Assembly (NCBI GenBank): GCA_015655215.1
Contig: JAATFL010000012.1
Coordinates: forward strand, 1-64,000
Direction of reading: 5' to 3'
DNA from: Coriobacteriia bacterium
GTDB lineage: Bacteria; Actinomycetota; Coriobacteriia; Coriobacteriales; RUG033
Length of the DNA: 64,000 nucleotides
Shown here one piece after another: positions 1 through 12,622 of the stretch (positions are counted from its first letter, which is position 1; each line of letters opens with the position of its first letter). The notes beneath the pieces were generated by a model. The model made no database searches. It worked only from the letters and a program-made list of their open reading frames with translations, and had not been told where the DNA came from. A program made the position numbers and the translations under genes.

Positions 1-541
1 ACGCGTGGGTGACTACGAGCGCCATCTGAGGCTCCCGGTGACGGATGGCCGCATCGAAGGCGATGCGGAGCAGGATGCGCTCAAGACCTTCGTGTTCGAG
101 CGCCATCACGGGACGGGTACCGTCGGCAAGGGGTTCGTCAAGGGGTTCGGCATCAAGCGGGGTGCCATGGCTCAGACGGTTGCGCATGACGCGCACAACC
201 TGCTGGTGGTCGGTTCGAGCGATGAGGATATGGCCTTGGCGGCCAACACCCTCGTGGCGTGTGGCGGCGGCATGTGCGCGGTGCAGGATGGGGCGGTGTT
301 GGGATGCGTCTCGCTGCCCATAGCGGGGTTGATGTCCGACAAGGGCGTCCAGGACGTGTCCGAGGACGTGGCGCGTCTCGAGGACGCATGGGGGAAGCTG
401 GGCTGCGACCTGCCTTCGCCGTTCATGACCATGGGGCTCGTCGCTCTGGCCTGCCTGCCAAAGCTGCGCCTCACGAATCGCGGCCTGGTGGACTGCACCA
501 CGTTTCAGTTCGTGCCGCTACTGGTGGAGGGGGAGTCATGA
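1..541 (+). CDS. ade: Adenine deaminase, C-terminal part (5' truncated by window edge)
   Basis: Motifs AHDAHNLLVVGSSDEDMALAAN...GGG...LPIAGLMS typical of the adenine deaminase C-terminal domain; ORF open to window start. Confidence 0.8.
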   Translation, partial: RVGDYERHLRLPVTDGRIEGDAEQDALKTFVFERHHGTGTVGKGFVKGFGIKRGAMAQTVAHDAHNLLVVGSSDEDMALAANTLVACGGGMCAVQDGAVLGCVSLPIAGLMSDKGVQDVSEDVARLEDAWGKLGCDLPSPFMTMGLVALACLPKLRLTNRGLVDCTTFQFVPLLVEGES

Positions 542-1953
542 CGCGCAAGGCGGAGAGGGGCCTCGAATGGGAACGGGGAACGGAGGCGTCCGGCACTCGG
601 ATGATCAACCCGCTCTTCACCCAGCCCGGCTCCATGGAGTCCGTCCCGCGCTGGACGCTGCCCCAAGACGAGATGCCGCCGGAGACGGCGTACCAAATCG
701 TCCATGACGAAATCCTCCTGGACGGCAACGCGCGCCAGAACCTCGCAACGTTCGTGACGACGTGGATGGAGCCGCAGGCCGACAGGCTCTACGCCGAGAC
801 GTATGACAAGAACATGGTCGACAAGGATGAGTACCCGCAGACCGCGGCCATCGAGCAGCGCTGCGTCCACATCCTCGCGCATCTGTGGAACTCGCCCGAG
901 GCGAGGACCACGCGCGGCACGTCGACCACCGGCTCGTCCGAGGCGTGCATGCTCGGCGGGCTTGCCTTGAAGCGCCTGTGGCAGCAGAAGCGCCGGGCCG
1001 AGGGCAAGTCGACCGAGAGCCCCAACATCGTCTTCGCATCGTCGGTTCAGGTCGTGTGGGAGAAGTTCGCGAACTATTGGGACGTCGAGATGCGCGCCGT
1101 CCCCATCACCAGGGAGCGGCCGTACCTCACGCCCGAGGCGATGCTCCAGTCCGTCGACGAGAACACCATCGGTGTCGTCGCCGTTCTCGGCGTGACCTAC
1201 ACAGGCCAGTTCGAGCCGGTCAAGGAGCTCGCCGCGGCCCTCGACTCGTACCAGGCCAAGACGGGCATCGACATACCAATCCACGTCGATGGTGCGTCGG
1301 GCGCGTTCGTCGCACCGTTCCTGCAGCCGGAACTCGAGTGGGACTTCCGACTGGAGCGCGTCCACTCGATCAACACGTCGGGTCACAAGTTCGGTCTCGT
1401 GTACCCGGGGCTTGGCTGGATCGTGTGGCGCAAGAAGGGGTATCTGCCGGAGGACCTCGTCTTCAACGTAAGCTACCTGGGTGGCGAGATGCCCACGTTC
1501 GCCTTGAATTTCTCGCGTCCCGGTGCTCAGGTGCTCTTGCAGTACTACAACTTCCTGCGGCTTGGCAGGTCGGGCTACGAGCGGGTGCAGCGGGCTTCGT
1601 CCGAGATCGCCCGGTTCATGGCCGGCGAGATCGGTAGGATGGAGATGTTCTCCCTCGTCACCGACGGCAGCGACATGCCCCTCATCACATGGGAGTTGAA
1701 GTCGGGTCACACCGACAAATGGGACCTCTACGACCTTTCCGCGAAGCTTCGCGAGCGTGGGTGGCTCATCCCGGCCTACCCGATGCCCGTCGGCATCGAG
1801 GATATGACCGTCATGCGCATCGTGTTCCGAAACGCCATGTCGATGGACCTCGCGAACCTTCTGCTCGAAGATATCAGAGGCGCCGTGAAGTACCTCGATG
1901 GTCTGGACGGCCCGCTTCCACGCGAGGGTCGTCCACAGTCGTATCACCACTGA
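538..1953 (+). CDS. gadB: Glutamate decarboxylase (PLP-dependent)
   Basis: GTSTTGSSEACMLGG, HVDGASGAFVAPF, INTSGHKFGLVYPGLGW (PLP lysine region); ATGA overlap with upstream gene supports start at 538 rather than 259. Confidence 0.93.
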   Translation: MTRKAERGLEWERGTEASGTRMINPLFTQPGSMESVPRWTLPQDEMPPETAYQIVHDEILLDGNARQNLATFVTTWMEPQADRLYAETYDKNMVDKDEYPQTAAIEQRCVHILAHLWNSPEARTTRGTSTTGSSEACMLGGLALKRLWQQKRRAEGKSTESPNIVFASSVQVVWEKFANYWDVEMRAVPITRERPYLTPEAMLQSVDENTIGVVAVLGVTYTGQFEPVKELAAALDSYQAKTGIDIPIHVDGASGAFVAPFLQPELEWDFRLERVHSINTSGHKFGLVYPGLGWIVWRKKGYLPEDLVFNVSYLGGEMPTFALNFSRPGAQVLLQYYNFLRLGRSGYERVQRASSEIARFMAGEIGRMEMFSLVTDGSDMPLITWELKSGHTDKWDLYDLSAKLRERGWLIPAYPMPVGIEDMTVMRIVFRNAMSMDLANLLLEDIRGAVKYLDGLDGPLPREGRPQSYHH

Positions 1954-2003
1954 GCCGGGAAGCATGGAGTGCCGGGAGCAGGACTAAGTTCGAAGGAGGC
2001 AAC

Positions 2004-2438
2004 ATGAGGGTACTCATATGTTTCAAATCGAAGTATGGTGCGACGGGACGCTATATGCGGTGGCTCTCGGAGGAACTGGGAGCGGATATAAAGACCTTCG
2101 ATGACATCGACCGAAGCTACGACTTTCACGATTATGATACGGTCGTCGTCAGCTCCGGCACCTACGCGGGTTTCATGTCCTTGAACGGATTCCTGAAGCG
2201 GCATTGGAACCAGCTGGAGAGCAAGGACGTGATCGCCGTCGCGGTCGGTGCCGCTCCCGCAGACGACCCTTGGAGCCTGAGGTCGTACAACCGGATACCG
2301 GATAGGATACGGGAGAAGATACGGTATATCAAGATAATCGGAGACAGCGCGGGGTCGTCTCGAGTGGCCGATTATCAGAGCCCCGTCAAAAGGGAGAACC
2401 TCGACGAGGTCATCGACATGGTCAGGGGAGGCGAGTAG
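2004..2438 (+). CDS. Flavodoxin-domain protein
   Basis: N-terminal MRVLICFKSKYGATGRYMRWL (flavodoxin FMN-loop style) preceded by SD GGAGG; ORF track start at 1689 is too long. Confidence 0.8.
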   Translation: MRVLICFKSKYGATGRYMRWLSEELGADIKTFDDIDRSYDFHDYDTVVVSSGTYAGFMSLNGFLKRHWNQLESKDVIAVAVGAAPADDPWSLRSYNRIPDRIREKIRYIKIIGDSAGSSRVADYQSPVKRENLDEVIDMVRGGE

Positions 2439-2474
2439 CACCGCCTCCCCTGACCATGTTATCTGCGGCGTGCG

Positions 2475-3326
2475 CTACTTCGTGTACTTGTAGAAGCCCT
2501 CGCCGGTGGCCACGCCCAGCTTGCCCTTGTCGATGTAGTTCTCCTTGACGATCTTCGAGAAGGCGATGATCTCGGGATCGGATGACATGGCCATGATGTT
2601 GTAGGCGGTCTTGAGACCTACGATGTCGAGGATCTGGAATGGCCCGGCAGGGGCGCCGGTGGCGATGCGCCAGGTAGCGTCGATGTCGGCCGGCTCGGCA
2701 TAGCCGCCACCGAAGAGCTTCGACCCCGCATTGAGGAGGGGGATCAGCAGCGAGTTGAGGAGATAGCCCGCCTTCTCCTTCTTGATCTGGATGGGTACCA
2801 TGCCGGTTTCCTTGGCAAACCGCACGAGCTCCTGGTAGACCTCGGGCGAGGTCTCGGAGGTGCCCATGATCTCTGCGGTGTTGTGGGTCCAAACCTCGTT
2901 GGCATAGTGCAGTGCGATGAAGCGGTCGGGGCGACCGGTAAAGGGCATGAGACTGCTGGGGAGCAGCGAGGAGGAGTTCGTCGCGAAGATGGTCTTCGCA
3001 GGCGCGATGGCGGCAAGTTCGGTATAGGCCGTCTCCTTCGTCGCCATGTCCTCGGGCAGCGCCTCGATCACCATGTCGGCATCCTTCACCGCTTGCGCGA
3101 GGTCTGAACTGTAGGCGATGTTGTCGAGTCCTGCCTGGATCTTCTCGGGGGTGGCGTCGGGAAGGTCGTTCAGGTAGCGAGTGGAGAGGGCGGAGATTCG
3201 CTCCCGGGCCTTGTCAAGGCTCGTGGCACGGACGTTGTACGCCGTCACCTTGAAGCCGTGATAGGCGGTCTGATAGATGATCTGCGATCCGAGAACGCCG
3301 GTGCCCAGTACCGTGATGTTCCTCAT
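2475..3326 (-). CDS. 3-hydroxyacyl-CoA dehydrogenase (NAD-binding)
   Basis: MRNITVLGTGVLGSQIIYQTAYHGFKV Rossmann motif, PEDMATKETAY, ATNSSSLLPS, GYLLNSLLIPLLN. Confidence 0.88.
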   Translation of the reverse strand: MRNITVLGTGVLGSQIIYQTAYHGFKVTAYNVRATSLDKARERISALSTRYLNDLPDATPEKIQAGLDNIAYSSDLAQAVKDADMVIEALPEDMATKETAYTELAAIAPAKTIFATNSSSLLPSSLMPFTGRPDRFIALHYANEVWTHNTAEIMGTSETSPEVYQELVRFAKETGMVPIQIKKEKAGYLLNSLLIPLLNAGSKLFGGGYAEPADIDATWRIATGAPAGPFQILDIVGLKTAYNIMAMSSDPEIIAFSKIVKENYIDKGKLGVATGEGFYKYTK

Positions 3327-3536
3327 CTTCGATTCCTCTCTGTCGGAAGCTTCCGTGTGACGAACGGCCATAGGTTGATATGCGATATATCGTTTACCTT
3401 TCAAAGACTAGCATGATGCAGGTGCACATCCAGCTGTCACCGATGGACGGTGGGCATGGGACGGGGAAGTGAAGACCGTCCGTTGCCGCTGGTTGTCTTG
3501 AGATCCTCGAGGTGTGGGTGGCTATCGTTCCCGGGC

Positions 3537-4553
3537 TCAGCCGCCGTAGACGTACGTGAGGTGGCGACGCGCGACCTCGGCCAAGTCGCGCAGGGTCGTC
3601 GCCGAGGTGGCCGCGCGGTTCCTAAGCTTGTAGTGTGGTACGAATCCCTCCAGGTGCAAGGGGATGTCCCTGTCAACCGAGGCGATCCAGGAGGAGAGTC
3701 GCTCCATTTCATCGGGACTGTCGTTGCCGGGAAGGGCATCGGCGCCGATGCCACCGGAGGCACCTGCCGGTACGATGAGCGTGCTCACCTCGACATGCGT
3801 GATGTCGCGGGCGATCTCGATGCTTCGCTTGACGACATCGAGGCCATCGGGGGCGCCAAGGCGAGCGTAATACTCCGGAGTGAACGCCTTGAGGTCGACG
3901 TTGACCGCATCGATGGATCTCAGGAGCGTGGACCAGGGTCCCTCGCAGGCGTAGCCGTTGGTGACGAGGACGGTCACGAGGTCCTCTGCGTGGGCGAGGC
4001 GTGACACATCTCGCACGTACTCGCGCGAGATGGTGGGTTCGTTATAGGTGAAGGCGACGCCCACGCACCCTTTGGGCTTGAGCTCGACGGCTTTCGCGAC
4101 GAAGTCGCTGGGTGACAGGTAGGTCGCACGCGCCCTGGCCTGCTCGACCTCCAGGGATATCTCGCTGTTCTGGCAAAACGGGCAGCGCAGGTTGCAACCC
4201 CAACTGCCCCATGACAGCACCATCGTCTTTGGGTGGAAGTTGGCAAGCGGCTTCTTCTCAATGGGGTCGAGCGCAAGGGATGTGGTCATGCCGTAGTTGT
4301 CGCACACCACGACGCCACCCTTGTTGCGTCGAGCTTGGCATGCGCCCAGGGCATCGGGAAGCACCTGGCAGAGATGCGGGCAGAGCGAGCACTGCGAGGG
4401 TTCGGGTTTGGACTCGGATGACCCGACCTCCGTGCCGCGCAGTCGGCGATAGGGGGATTCGGGGGAGGTGGTATGCCAGATGGTGGGGGTGTCGGCCGCT
4501 CCCGAGGTGGCCATGCGTGCGGCTTTGCGTTCAATCGAAGTCTGCTTCACCAT
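3537..4553 (-). CDS. amrS: AmmeMemoRadiSam system radical SAM enzyme
   Basis: CSLCPHLCQV...GACQARRN...CNLRCPFCQNSEIS radical SAM CxxxCxxC; directly downstream of the Memo-AMMECR1 fusion. Confidence 0.88.
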   Translation of the reverse strand: MVKQTSIERKAARMATSGAADTPTIWHTTSPESPYRRLRGTEVGSSESKPEPSQCSLCPHLCQVLPDALGACQARRNKGGVVVCDNYGMTTSLALDPIEKKPLANFHPKTMVLSWGSWGCNLRCPFCQNSEISLEVEQARARATYLSPSDFVAKAVELKPKGCVGVAFTYNEPTISREYVRDVSRLAHAEDLVTVLVTNGYACEGPWSTLLRSIDAVNVDLKAFTPEYYARLGAPDGLDVVKRSIEIARDITHVEVSTLIVPAGASGGIGADALPGNDSPDEMERLSSWIASVDRDIPLHLEGFVPHYKLRNRAATSATTLRDLAEVARRHLTYVYGG

Positions 4554-4669
4554 GTTCTCGGAATCCTCACTCGTGCACGAGGGGCCGCGGGCCCCGCTTC
4601 GGGCGATACCTTGCGACAGACGAGTCTAACGCACTTACGTGCTGGCGAAGTTTCTCATACGGGCGAATC

Positions 4670-6064
4670 CTATGTATGTCGTACCACCTCGAACCGTGAG
4701 AGGTGGTATCGTTCGTCGGGGTGGATACCCGCCTTGCGTCGTGCGATGTCCACCTGGTCCTCGGCCGTGTCGACGCCGTCGAGGTCGGGGAGCAGCAGGC
4801 CGCTACGCTGTCCGAGAGAGACGATGACACCGTAGCGCTTTGGATCGAGCCGACCGAGCCCTTCGACGGGTTCGGGTACGCCCAGCACGTCCACGTTGTA
4901 GACGAGACGAGGCAGTTCTGACGGGCTCACGATGTCGAAGCGTGGATCGCCGGTGCCGGCAAGCACCGCGTTGCGCAAGATCTCCTCGCCAAGGCATGCA
5001 CGCTGTGGCTCGATGGTGCCGATGCACCCGCGCAACTCGCCATCGAGGTGCAGGGAGACGAACGCCCCTGCCCTTTGCGCAGATGCTTCCGGGGGCAGTG
5101 CGCTGCACAGGTCATCCGACAGGTCATGGGGGAATGCGAGGGAGTGCCCGTGCAGGACGTACTGCTCGAGCGAGAGACGTGCGAGGCGGACGTACGGGTC
5201 TGCGTCGGACGTTGGTTGGGAGATGCCCCCGAAACGGCGTTCCGGGGCACTTCCCACGGCACCGGGCACGAACCACCCCACACCATAGCCAACGCCGAAC
5301 GGTCCCTCGTAGGAGAGCCAGTCGCACTCAACCGTGCGCCCGTCGAGCGTGCCCGCCATCGTGACGAGGGAACGAAGCCCGCATTCGCCGGCGGCTTCGC
5401 AGAACCCCTCGTCGAGGTCGAGCAGGACCTTGAAGTCTCCGCTGGCGAGCGCGGTGGTCACCTGTTCGTCGAAGATCGCGCCCTCTCTCGCGAGACCGTA
5501 TGGACCATCCTCCTTGAGACGATGCGAGAGGTCCCCGCTGGCGACGAAGACGATGCGACGGTGGGCCTCCTCGGCCGCCTGGACGATGGCCTCTCCCAGG
5601 TGATAGTGCGTGAGGATTGACAGCCCGGAGAGACCGAGTCGAACGATACGTGGTCGTGGCAGGTACGTGGTGATGAAATGGAGCGGCACGAGGGTCCCGT
5701 GGTCAAGGTCAAGCTCGCGACCGCGTCCTCCGCTGGTCGTGATGGGTATGTCGCGCAGTGCGGCCTGGTCCGCTATGCGGGAAACCAGGTCCTCGTCGTA
5801 CGTGACGGTGGTGCCGTCCTCGCGGTCGCCGAACTGTGAGAAATCGCCATGGGCCTGCGCACCGGGCGAGATGTGGAAGCGATCGAGGTACGCCGGCGCA
5901 TGTGGTGACATGATCACGACCGTGTCCGGGTCGAGCGTGGCGATGCGTCGCGCCACCTCATTGTAGGCATCGATGGTGGTCTGGATCTTGCGTTCCTCCC
6001 CATGGCCTATCCCTGGCACGATGATGGGCGGGTGGGGGACTGCGCAGCAGGCGAGCAATGGCAT
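4670..6064 (-). CDS. AmmeMemoRadiSam system fusion: Memo-like (AmrB) N-terminus plus AMMECR1 (AmrA) C-terminus
   Basis: Memo-like CCAVPHPPIIVPGIG...SPHAP...VASGDLSHRLKEDGP followed by AMMECR1-like GAFVSLHLDGELRGCIGTIEP...ISVLGVPEPVEG-type region; SD GGAGGAGCC before ATG at 6064. Confidence 0.88.
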   Translation of the reverse strand: MPLLACCAVPHPPIIVPGIGHGEERKIQTTIDAYNEVARRIATLDPDTVVIMSPHAPAYLDRFHISPGAQAHGDFSQFGDREDGTTVTYDEDLVSRIADQAALRDIPITTSGGRGRELDLDHGTLVPLHFITTYLPRPRIVRLGLSGLSILTHYHLGEAIVQAAEEAHRRIVFVASGDLSHRLKEDGPYGLAREGAIFDEQVTTALASGDFKVLLDLDEGFCEAAGECGLRSLVTMAGTLDGRTVECDWLSYEGPFGVGYGVGWFVPGAVGSAPERRFGGISQPTSDADPYVRLARLSLEQYVLHGHSLAFPHDLSDDLCSALPPEASAQRAGAFVSLHLDGELRGCIGTIEPQRACLGEEILRNAVLAGTGDPRFDIVSPSELPRLVYNVDVLGVPEPVEGLGRLDPKRYGVIVSLGQRSGLLLPDLDGVDTAEDQVDIARRKAGIHPDERYHLSRFEVVRHT

Positions 6065-6333
6065 GGCTCCTCCTTCTCGAAGCGCGAGGCGACACGGACG
6101 AAGCGGAGATGGCACGATGCGCGTGCATATCGACCATACTCGGCTGCGAACGTCATTGCAATCGGTGGACCCACGATGGTTGAGTCGCCGATGCGGTTCC
6201 CCCAAGGCGTGCTGTCTGTCAGCGGGGGTGGTATCGTATGGAAACACGCCGGTGGAGTTGATCTGACGGGCTTATCGGTATGCGCGCACATGGGTTCAAC
6301 CTGGTACAGCATCCGCACGAAATGGGGTTTTGA

Positions 6334-9025
<2,692 letters not shown>

Positions 9026-9199
9026 ATCGCGGGACCTGTGGGGCACCCCGTCCCGTGCGCGTCAGAAGGACGTTCACGCACCTCGCCTGCCCTCACCGTT
9101 CTCAAGTGGGGGGCGCAAGCGTAAAATCACGGGGTCACACCTCGTTTGCCACGCGCGCCCTTTCCGGCGCCTGCGTTTCCTCGAAAGGATGAGCGCCCC

Positions 9200-9496
9200 A
9201 TGCCTTTAAGCGAGAGCGATGTGCGCGCCATCGCGGACTACGCCCGCATCGCCTTGACCGATGAGCAGGTTCCGCAGATGGCCGTCGACCTCAACAGCAT
9301 CATCGACAGCCTCGACCCCATCCGGCGCATCGACCTCGAGGGCGTCGAACCGACGTTTCATCCTATCGGCGACCTCTCCAACGTGTTGCGCGAGGATATG
9401 ATCGCACCTTCGCTCGACCGTGACTTCGCGCTTTCCGATGCCGGTGCCGTCGAGGATGGCCAGTTCCTCGTCCCCTCCATCATGGGAGATGAGTGA
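9200..9496 (+). CDS. gatC: Asp/Glu-tRNA amidotransferase subunit C
   Basis: VRAIADYARIALTDEQV...SIIDSLDPI..IDLEGVEPTFHPIG...LREDM; followed by gatA. Confidence 0.93.
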   Translation: MPLSESDVRAIADYARIALTDEQVPQMAVDLNSIIDSLDPIRRIDLEGVEPTFHPIGDLSNVLREDMIAPSLDRDFALSDAGAVEDGQFLVPSIMGDE

Positions 9497-11076
9497 GCAT
9501 GGTCGTGACGAGAGGGGATGCACCCATGCCCGTCGACATCGCAGCGCTCTCCGCGGCTCAGATACGTGCCGGCATCATCGCCGGGCGCTTCTCGGCGCAT
9601 GACGTGGCCGACGCCGCCTACGCCGTCATCGCGACGCGCGATACCGATATCCATGCCTTTCTGGAGCTTACGCCCTCGCTCGCCTATGCTGCCGCCGAGA
9701 GGGTCGACGCGGCCAAGGAGGCGGGGGAGGAGCTCCCCTCGCTCGCCGGTGTGCCGGTGGCCTTCAAGGACAACATGAACCAGGTGGGTACCAAGACGAC
9801 CTGTGGCTCGAAGATGCTCGCCAACTACGATTCGCTCTTCACGGCCACGGCCGTCGAGCGAATGGTCGACGCCGGCGCGCTGCCACTCGGCAAGCTCAAC
9901 ATGGACGAGTTCGCGTTCGGCTCCTCCACCGAGACCTCCTTCTTCGGTCCCACGCACAACCCATGGGACCTCGAGCGCGTGCCCGGGGGGTCGTCGGGCG
10001 GCTCCGCCGCTGCGGTTGCGGGCGGTCTCGCCACCATCACGTTGGGAAGCGATACGGGCGGATCCATCCGTCAGCCGGCGAGTTTCTGCGGCATCGTGGG
10101 CTACAAGCCCACCTACGGGCTCGTCTCCCGCTACGGCATCGTCGCGTTCGGGTCCTCGCTCGACCAGGTGGGACCTTTTGGCAAGACGGTCGAGGACGTG
10201 GCCTTGGCGACCAACGCGCTCGTGGGCCGCGACGAGCGCGACTGCACCTCGCAGGATTGCGGCACCGACTTCACCGCCAACCTGCACGCGGGCGTCAGGG
10301 GCATGCGCATCGGTGTCGTCACCTCGATGAACGATGCGCCCGGCGTGCAGCCCGAGGTGGTCGCCGCACTGCATGAGGCGGTCGAGAACCTCAAGGGCCT
10401 TGGTGCCGAGGTGGTGGAGGTGGACCTGCCGCACATCACCGCGGCCATGTCCGCCTACTACGTCATCGGACCGTGCGAGGCCTTCTCCAACCTCTCCCGC
10501 TTCGACTCGGTGCGCTATGGCTACCGCGAGCCGGGATGCGAGCTGCTGTCCAGCCAGGAGAGCCTCTCGCGTGCGGTCGGCTTCGGCGAGGAGGCGAAGC
10601 GGCGCATCCTGCTGGGTAGCTACCTGCTTTCGAGCGGTCCCTACGAGGAGTACTACGTGCCTGCCCAGAAGGTGCGTACGCTCATCACGCGCGATTTCGT
10701 CCGTGCCTTCGGAAGCGTGGATGTGATCATCTCCCCCACGAGTCCGCGTGCGGCGTTCAAGTTCGGCGAGATATCCGACCCCGCCACGATGTACCTATCC
10801 GACCTCTTCACCATCGCCATCAACATCGCCGGTAACGGTGGCATGTCGCTGCCGGTTGGTCTTGGACGGGATACCGGCCTGCCCGTGAGCGTGCAGCTCA
10901 TCGGCCCGCAGTTTCGCGACGAGAACATCTTCCAGGCTGCCGCGGCGCTGGAGACCTGCTATCGCATCGAGCATGTCGCACCCATGGCACGGCCCGGTGC
11001 AGTCTCCCGAGTGGTCGAGCCCGTCATGACGATAGGTTCCCCGACTCCCCCTGCCACCATGAAGGGGGGCGAGTGA
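9493..11076 (+). CDS. gatA: Asp/Glu-tRNA amidotransferase subunit A
   Basis: Amidase signature LPLGKLNMDEFAFGSSTETSFFGPTHNPWDLERVPGGSSGGSAAAVA; GTGA overlap with gatC. Confidence 0.97.
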   Translation: MSMVVTRGDAPMPVDIAALSAAQIRAGIIAGRFSAHDVADAAYAVIATRDTDIHAFLELTPSLAYAAAERVDAAKEAGEELPSLAGVPVAFKDNMNQVGTKTTCGSKMLANYDSLFTATAVERMVDAGALPLGKLNMDEFAFGSSTETSFFGPTHNPWDLERVPGGSSGGSAAAVAGGLATITLGSDTGGSIRQPASFCGIVGYKPTYGLVSRYGIVAFGSSLDQVGPFGKTVEDVALATNALVGRDERDCTSQDCGTDFTANLHAGVRGMRIGVVTSMNDAPGVQPEVVAALHEAVENLKGLGAEVVEVDLPHITAAMSAYYVIGPCEAFSNLSRFDSVRYGYREPGCELLSSQESLSRAVGFGEEAKRRILLGSYLLSSGPYEEYYVPAQKVRTLITRDFVRAFGSVDVIISPTSPRAAFKFGEISDPATMYLSDLFTIAINIAGNGGMSLPVGLGRDTGLPVSVQLIGPQFRDENIFQAAAALETCYRIEHVAPMARPGAVSRVVEPVMTIGSPTPPATMKGGE

Positions 11077-12620
11077 CCATGCGGAGCGTCGAGCAGGTGC
11101 TGCGCGATTGGGAGGTGGTCATCGGCCTCGAGGTCCACTGCGAGCTCACCACCCTCAACTCCAAGATGTTCTGCGGCTGTGCCCTCCAGCATGGGGCCGA
11201 ACCCAACACCAACGTGTGCCCCGTGTGCCTCGGCCTTCCCGGCGCGCTGCCGGTGCCCAACAAAGCCGCCGTGGAGAGCATCGTCCTTGCAGGTCTCGCC
11301 ACCAATTGCGAGATCGAGAAGCGCACGATGTTCTACCGCAAGGGTTACTTCTACCCCGACATGTCCAAGAACTTCCAGACGACGCAGGGGCCGGTCGCCT
11401 TCTGCATGCGTGGTTGGCTCGACCTCGAGCTCGATGGGGCGGGTGCCGCCGAGCGTGCCGATGTGGAGAAGGATCGGGACGGTTCGTACACCACGCGCAT
11501 CGCCATCACGCGCATCCACATGGAGGAGGACGCCGCCAAGATGATCCACGTGGGTGGCACCGACGGCCGCATAGCGGGTGCCGACCATTCGCTCATCGAC
11601 TACAACCGTTGCGGCGCCCCCTTGACCGAACTCGTGACCGAGCCTGACCTCCGCACGCCGGCCGAGGCGCGTCGTTTCATGCAGAAGCTGCGTCAGATAT
11701 ACCTCACGTTGGGCATCTCCGACTGCTCGATGGAGGCCGGCTCCATGCGGTGTGACGGCAACATCTCGCTGCGCCGTCGCGGCGAGACCGCCCTCGGCAC
11801 CAAGACGGAGCTCAAGAACCTCAACAGCTTCAAGTCGCTTCATGACGGTCTCGCCTACGAGATCGTGCGCCAGGCACAGGTGCTCGAGGAGGGTGGCACC
11901 GTCAAGCAGGAGACGCGCCATTGGGACATCACCAGGAAGCGGACCGTCGTGATGCGCACCAAGGAGACGGCCGACGACTATCGTCTCTTCCCCGAGCCCG
12001 ACCTCGCCCCATACGACCTGTCCGACGAGTTCATCGACAGCGTCCGCGCGAAGCTGCCCGAGCTACCGGAGACCAAGAAGGCCCGCTATCAGGCAGACCT
12101 CGGGCTTCCGAGCCACGACGCGCTGCTGATGGCCGACGATGCGATGCTGGGTGCCTTCTTCGAGGAGACGGTCGCCATCGCCGGCGTCCGTCAGGCTCGT
12201 GCCGTGGCGAACCTCCTCCTCAACGACCTCGCCGCCCTGCTGAACGCGAGCGACGAGGTGGAGGCTTCCACCGAGGACGCCAGGATCACCCCCGCCGCGC
12301 TTGCCGCGCTCGTTGGGCTCATCGACGACGGCACGATCTCGAGTGGGCAGGGCAAGCAGGTGTTCGCCACGCTCGTGCGCGAAGGTGGCGATGCGCAGGC
12401 CGTCGTCGAGGCCGAGGGCATGCGGCAGGTCTCCGACGCCGACGCCATCGAAACGGTGGTAGACCAGGTCCTCGCCGGCAATCCCGACAAGGTCGCCCAG
12501 TATCGCGACGGCAAGAAGGGTCTCAAGGGCTTCTTCGTGGGTCAGGCGATGAGGGCGATGCGTGGTCAGGGCAACCCGAAGGTCATCAACGAGGTGCTCG
12601 ATCGCAGGCTGGAGGGCTAG
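11073..12620 (+). CDS. gatB: Asp/Glu-tRNA amidotransferase subunit B
   Basis: VIGLEVHCELTTLNSKMFCGC...YPDMSKNFQ..., C-terminal GatB/YqeY domain; GTGA overlap with gatA. Confidence 0.97.
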   Translation: MTMRSVEQVLRDWEVVIGLEVHCELTTLNSKMFCGCALQHGAEPNTNVCPVCLGLPGALPVPNKAAVESIVLAGLATNCEIEKRTMFYRKGYFYPDMSKNFQTTQGPVAFCMRGWLDLELDGAGAAERADVEKDRDGSYTTRIAITRIHMEEDAAKMIHVGGTDGRIAGADHSLIDYNRCGAPLTELVTEPDLRTPAEARRFMQKLRQIYLTLGISDCSMEAGSMRCDGNISLRRRGETALGTKTELKNLNSFKSLHDGLAYEIVRQAQVLEEGGTVKQETRHWDITRKRTVVMRTKETADDYRLFPEPDLAPYDLSDEFIDSVRAKLPELPETKKARYQADLGLPSHDALLMADDAMLGAFFEETVAIAGVRQARAVANLLLNDLAALLNASDEVEASTEDARITPAALAALVGLIDDGTISSGQGKQVFATLVREGGDAQAVVEAEGMRQVSDADAIETVVDQVLAGNPDKVAQYRDGKKGLKGFFVGQAMRAMRGQGNPKVINEVLDRRLEG

Positions 12621-12622
12621 GC

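Noticed and set aside
505-1965. 486-aa minus-strand ORF antisense to gadB
   Set aside because: No recognisable domain; long antisense ORFs are expected opposite high-GC coding sequence, and the plus-strand GAD is unmistakable.
9358-11921. Long minus-strand ORFs (358 and 320 aa) opposite gatA/gatB
   Set aside because: Antisense artefacts of GC-rich codon bias; composition rich in His/Arg/Gly with no domain.
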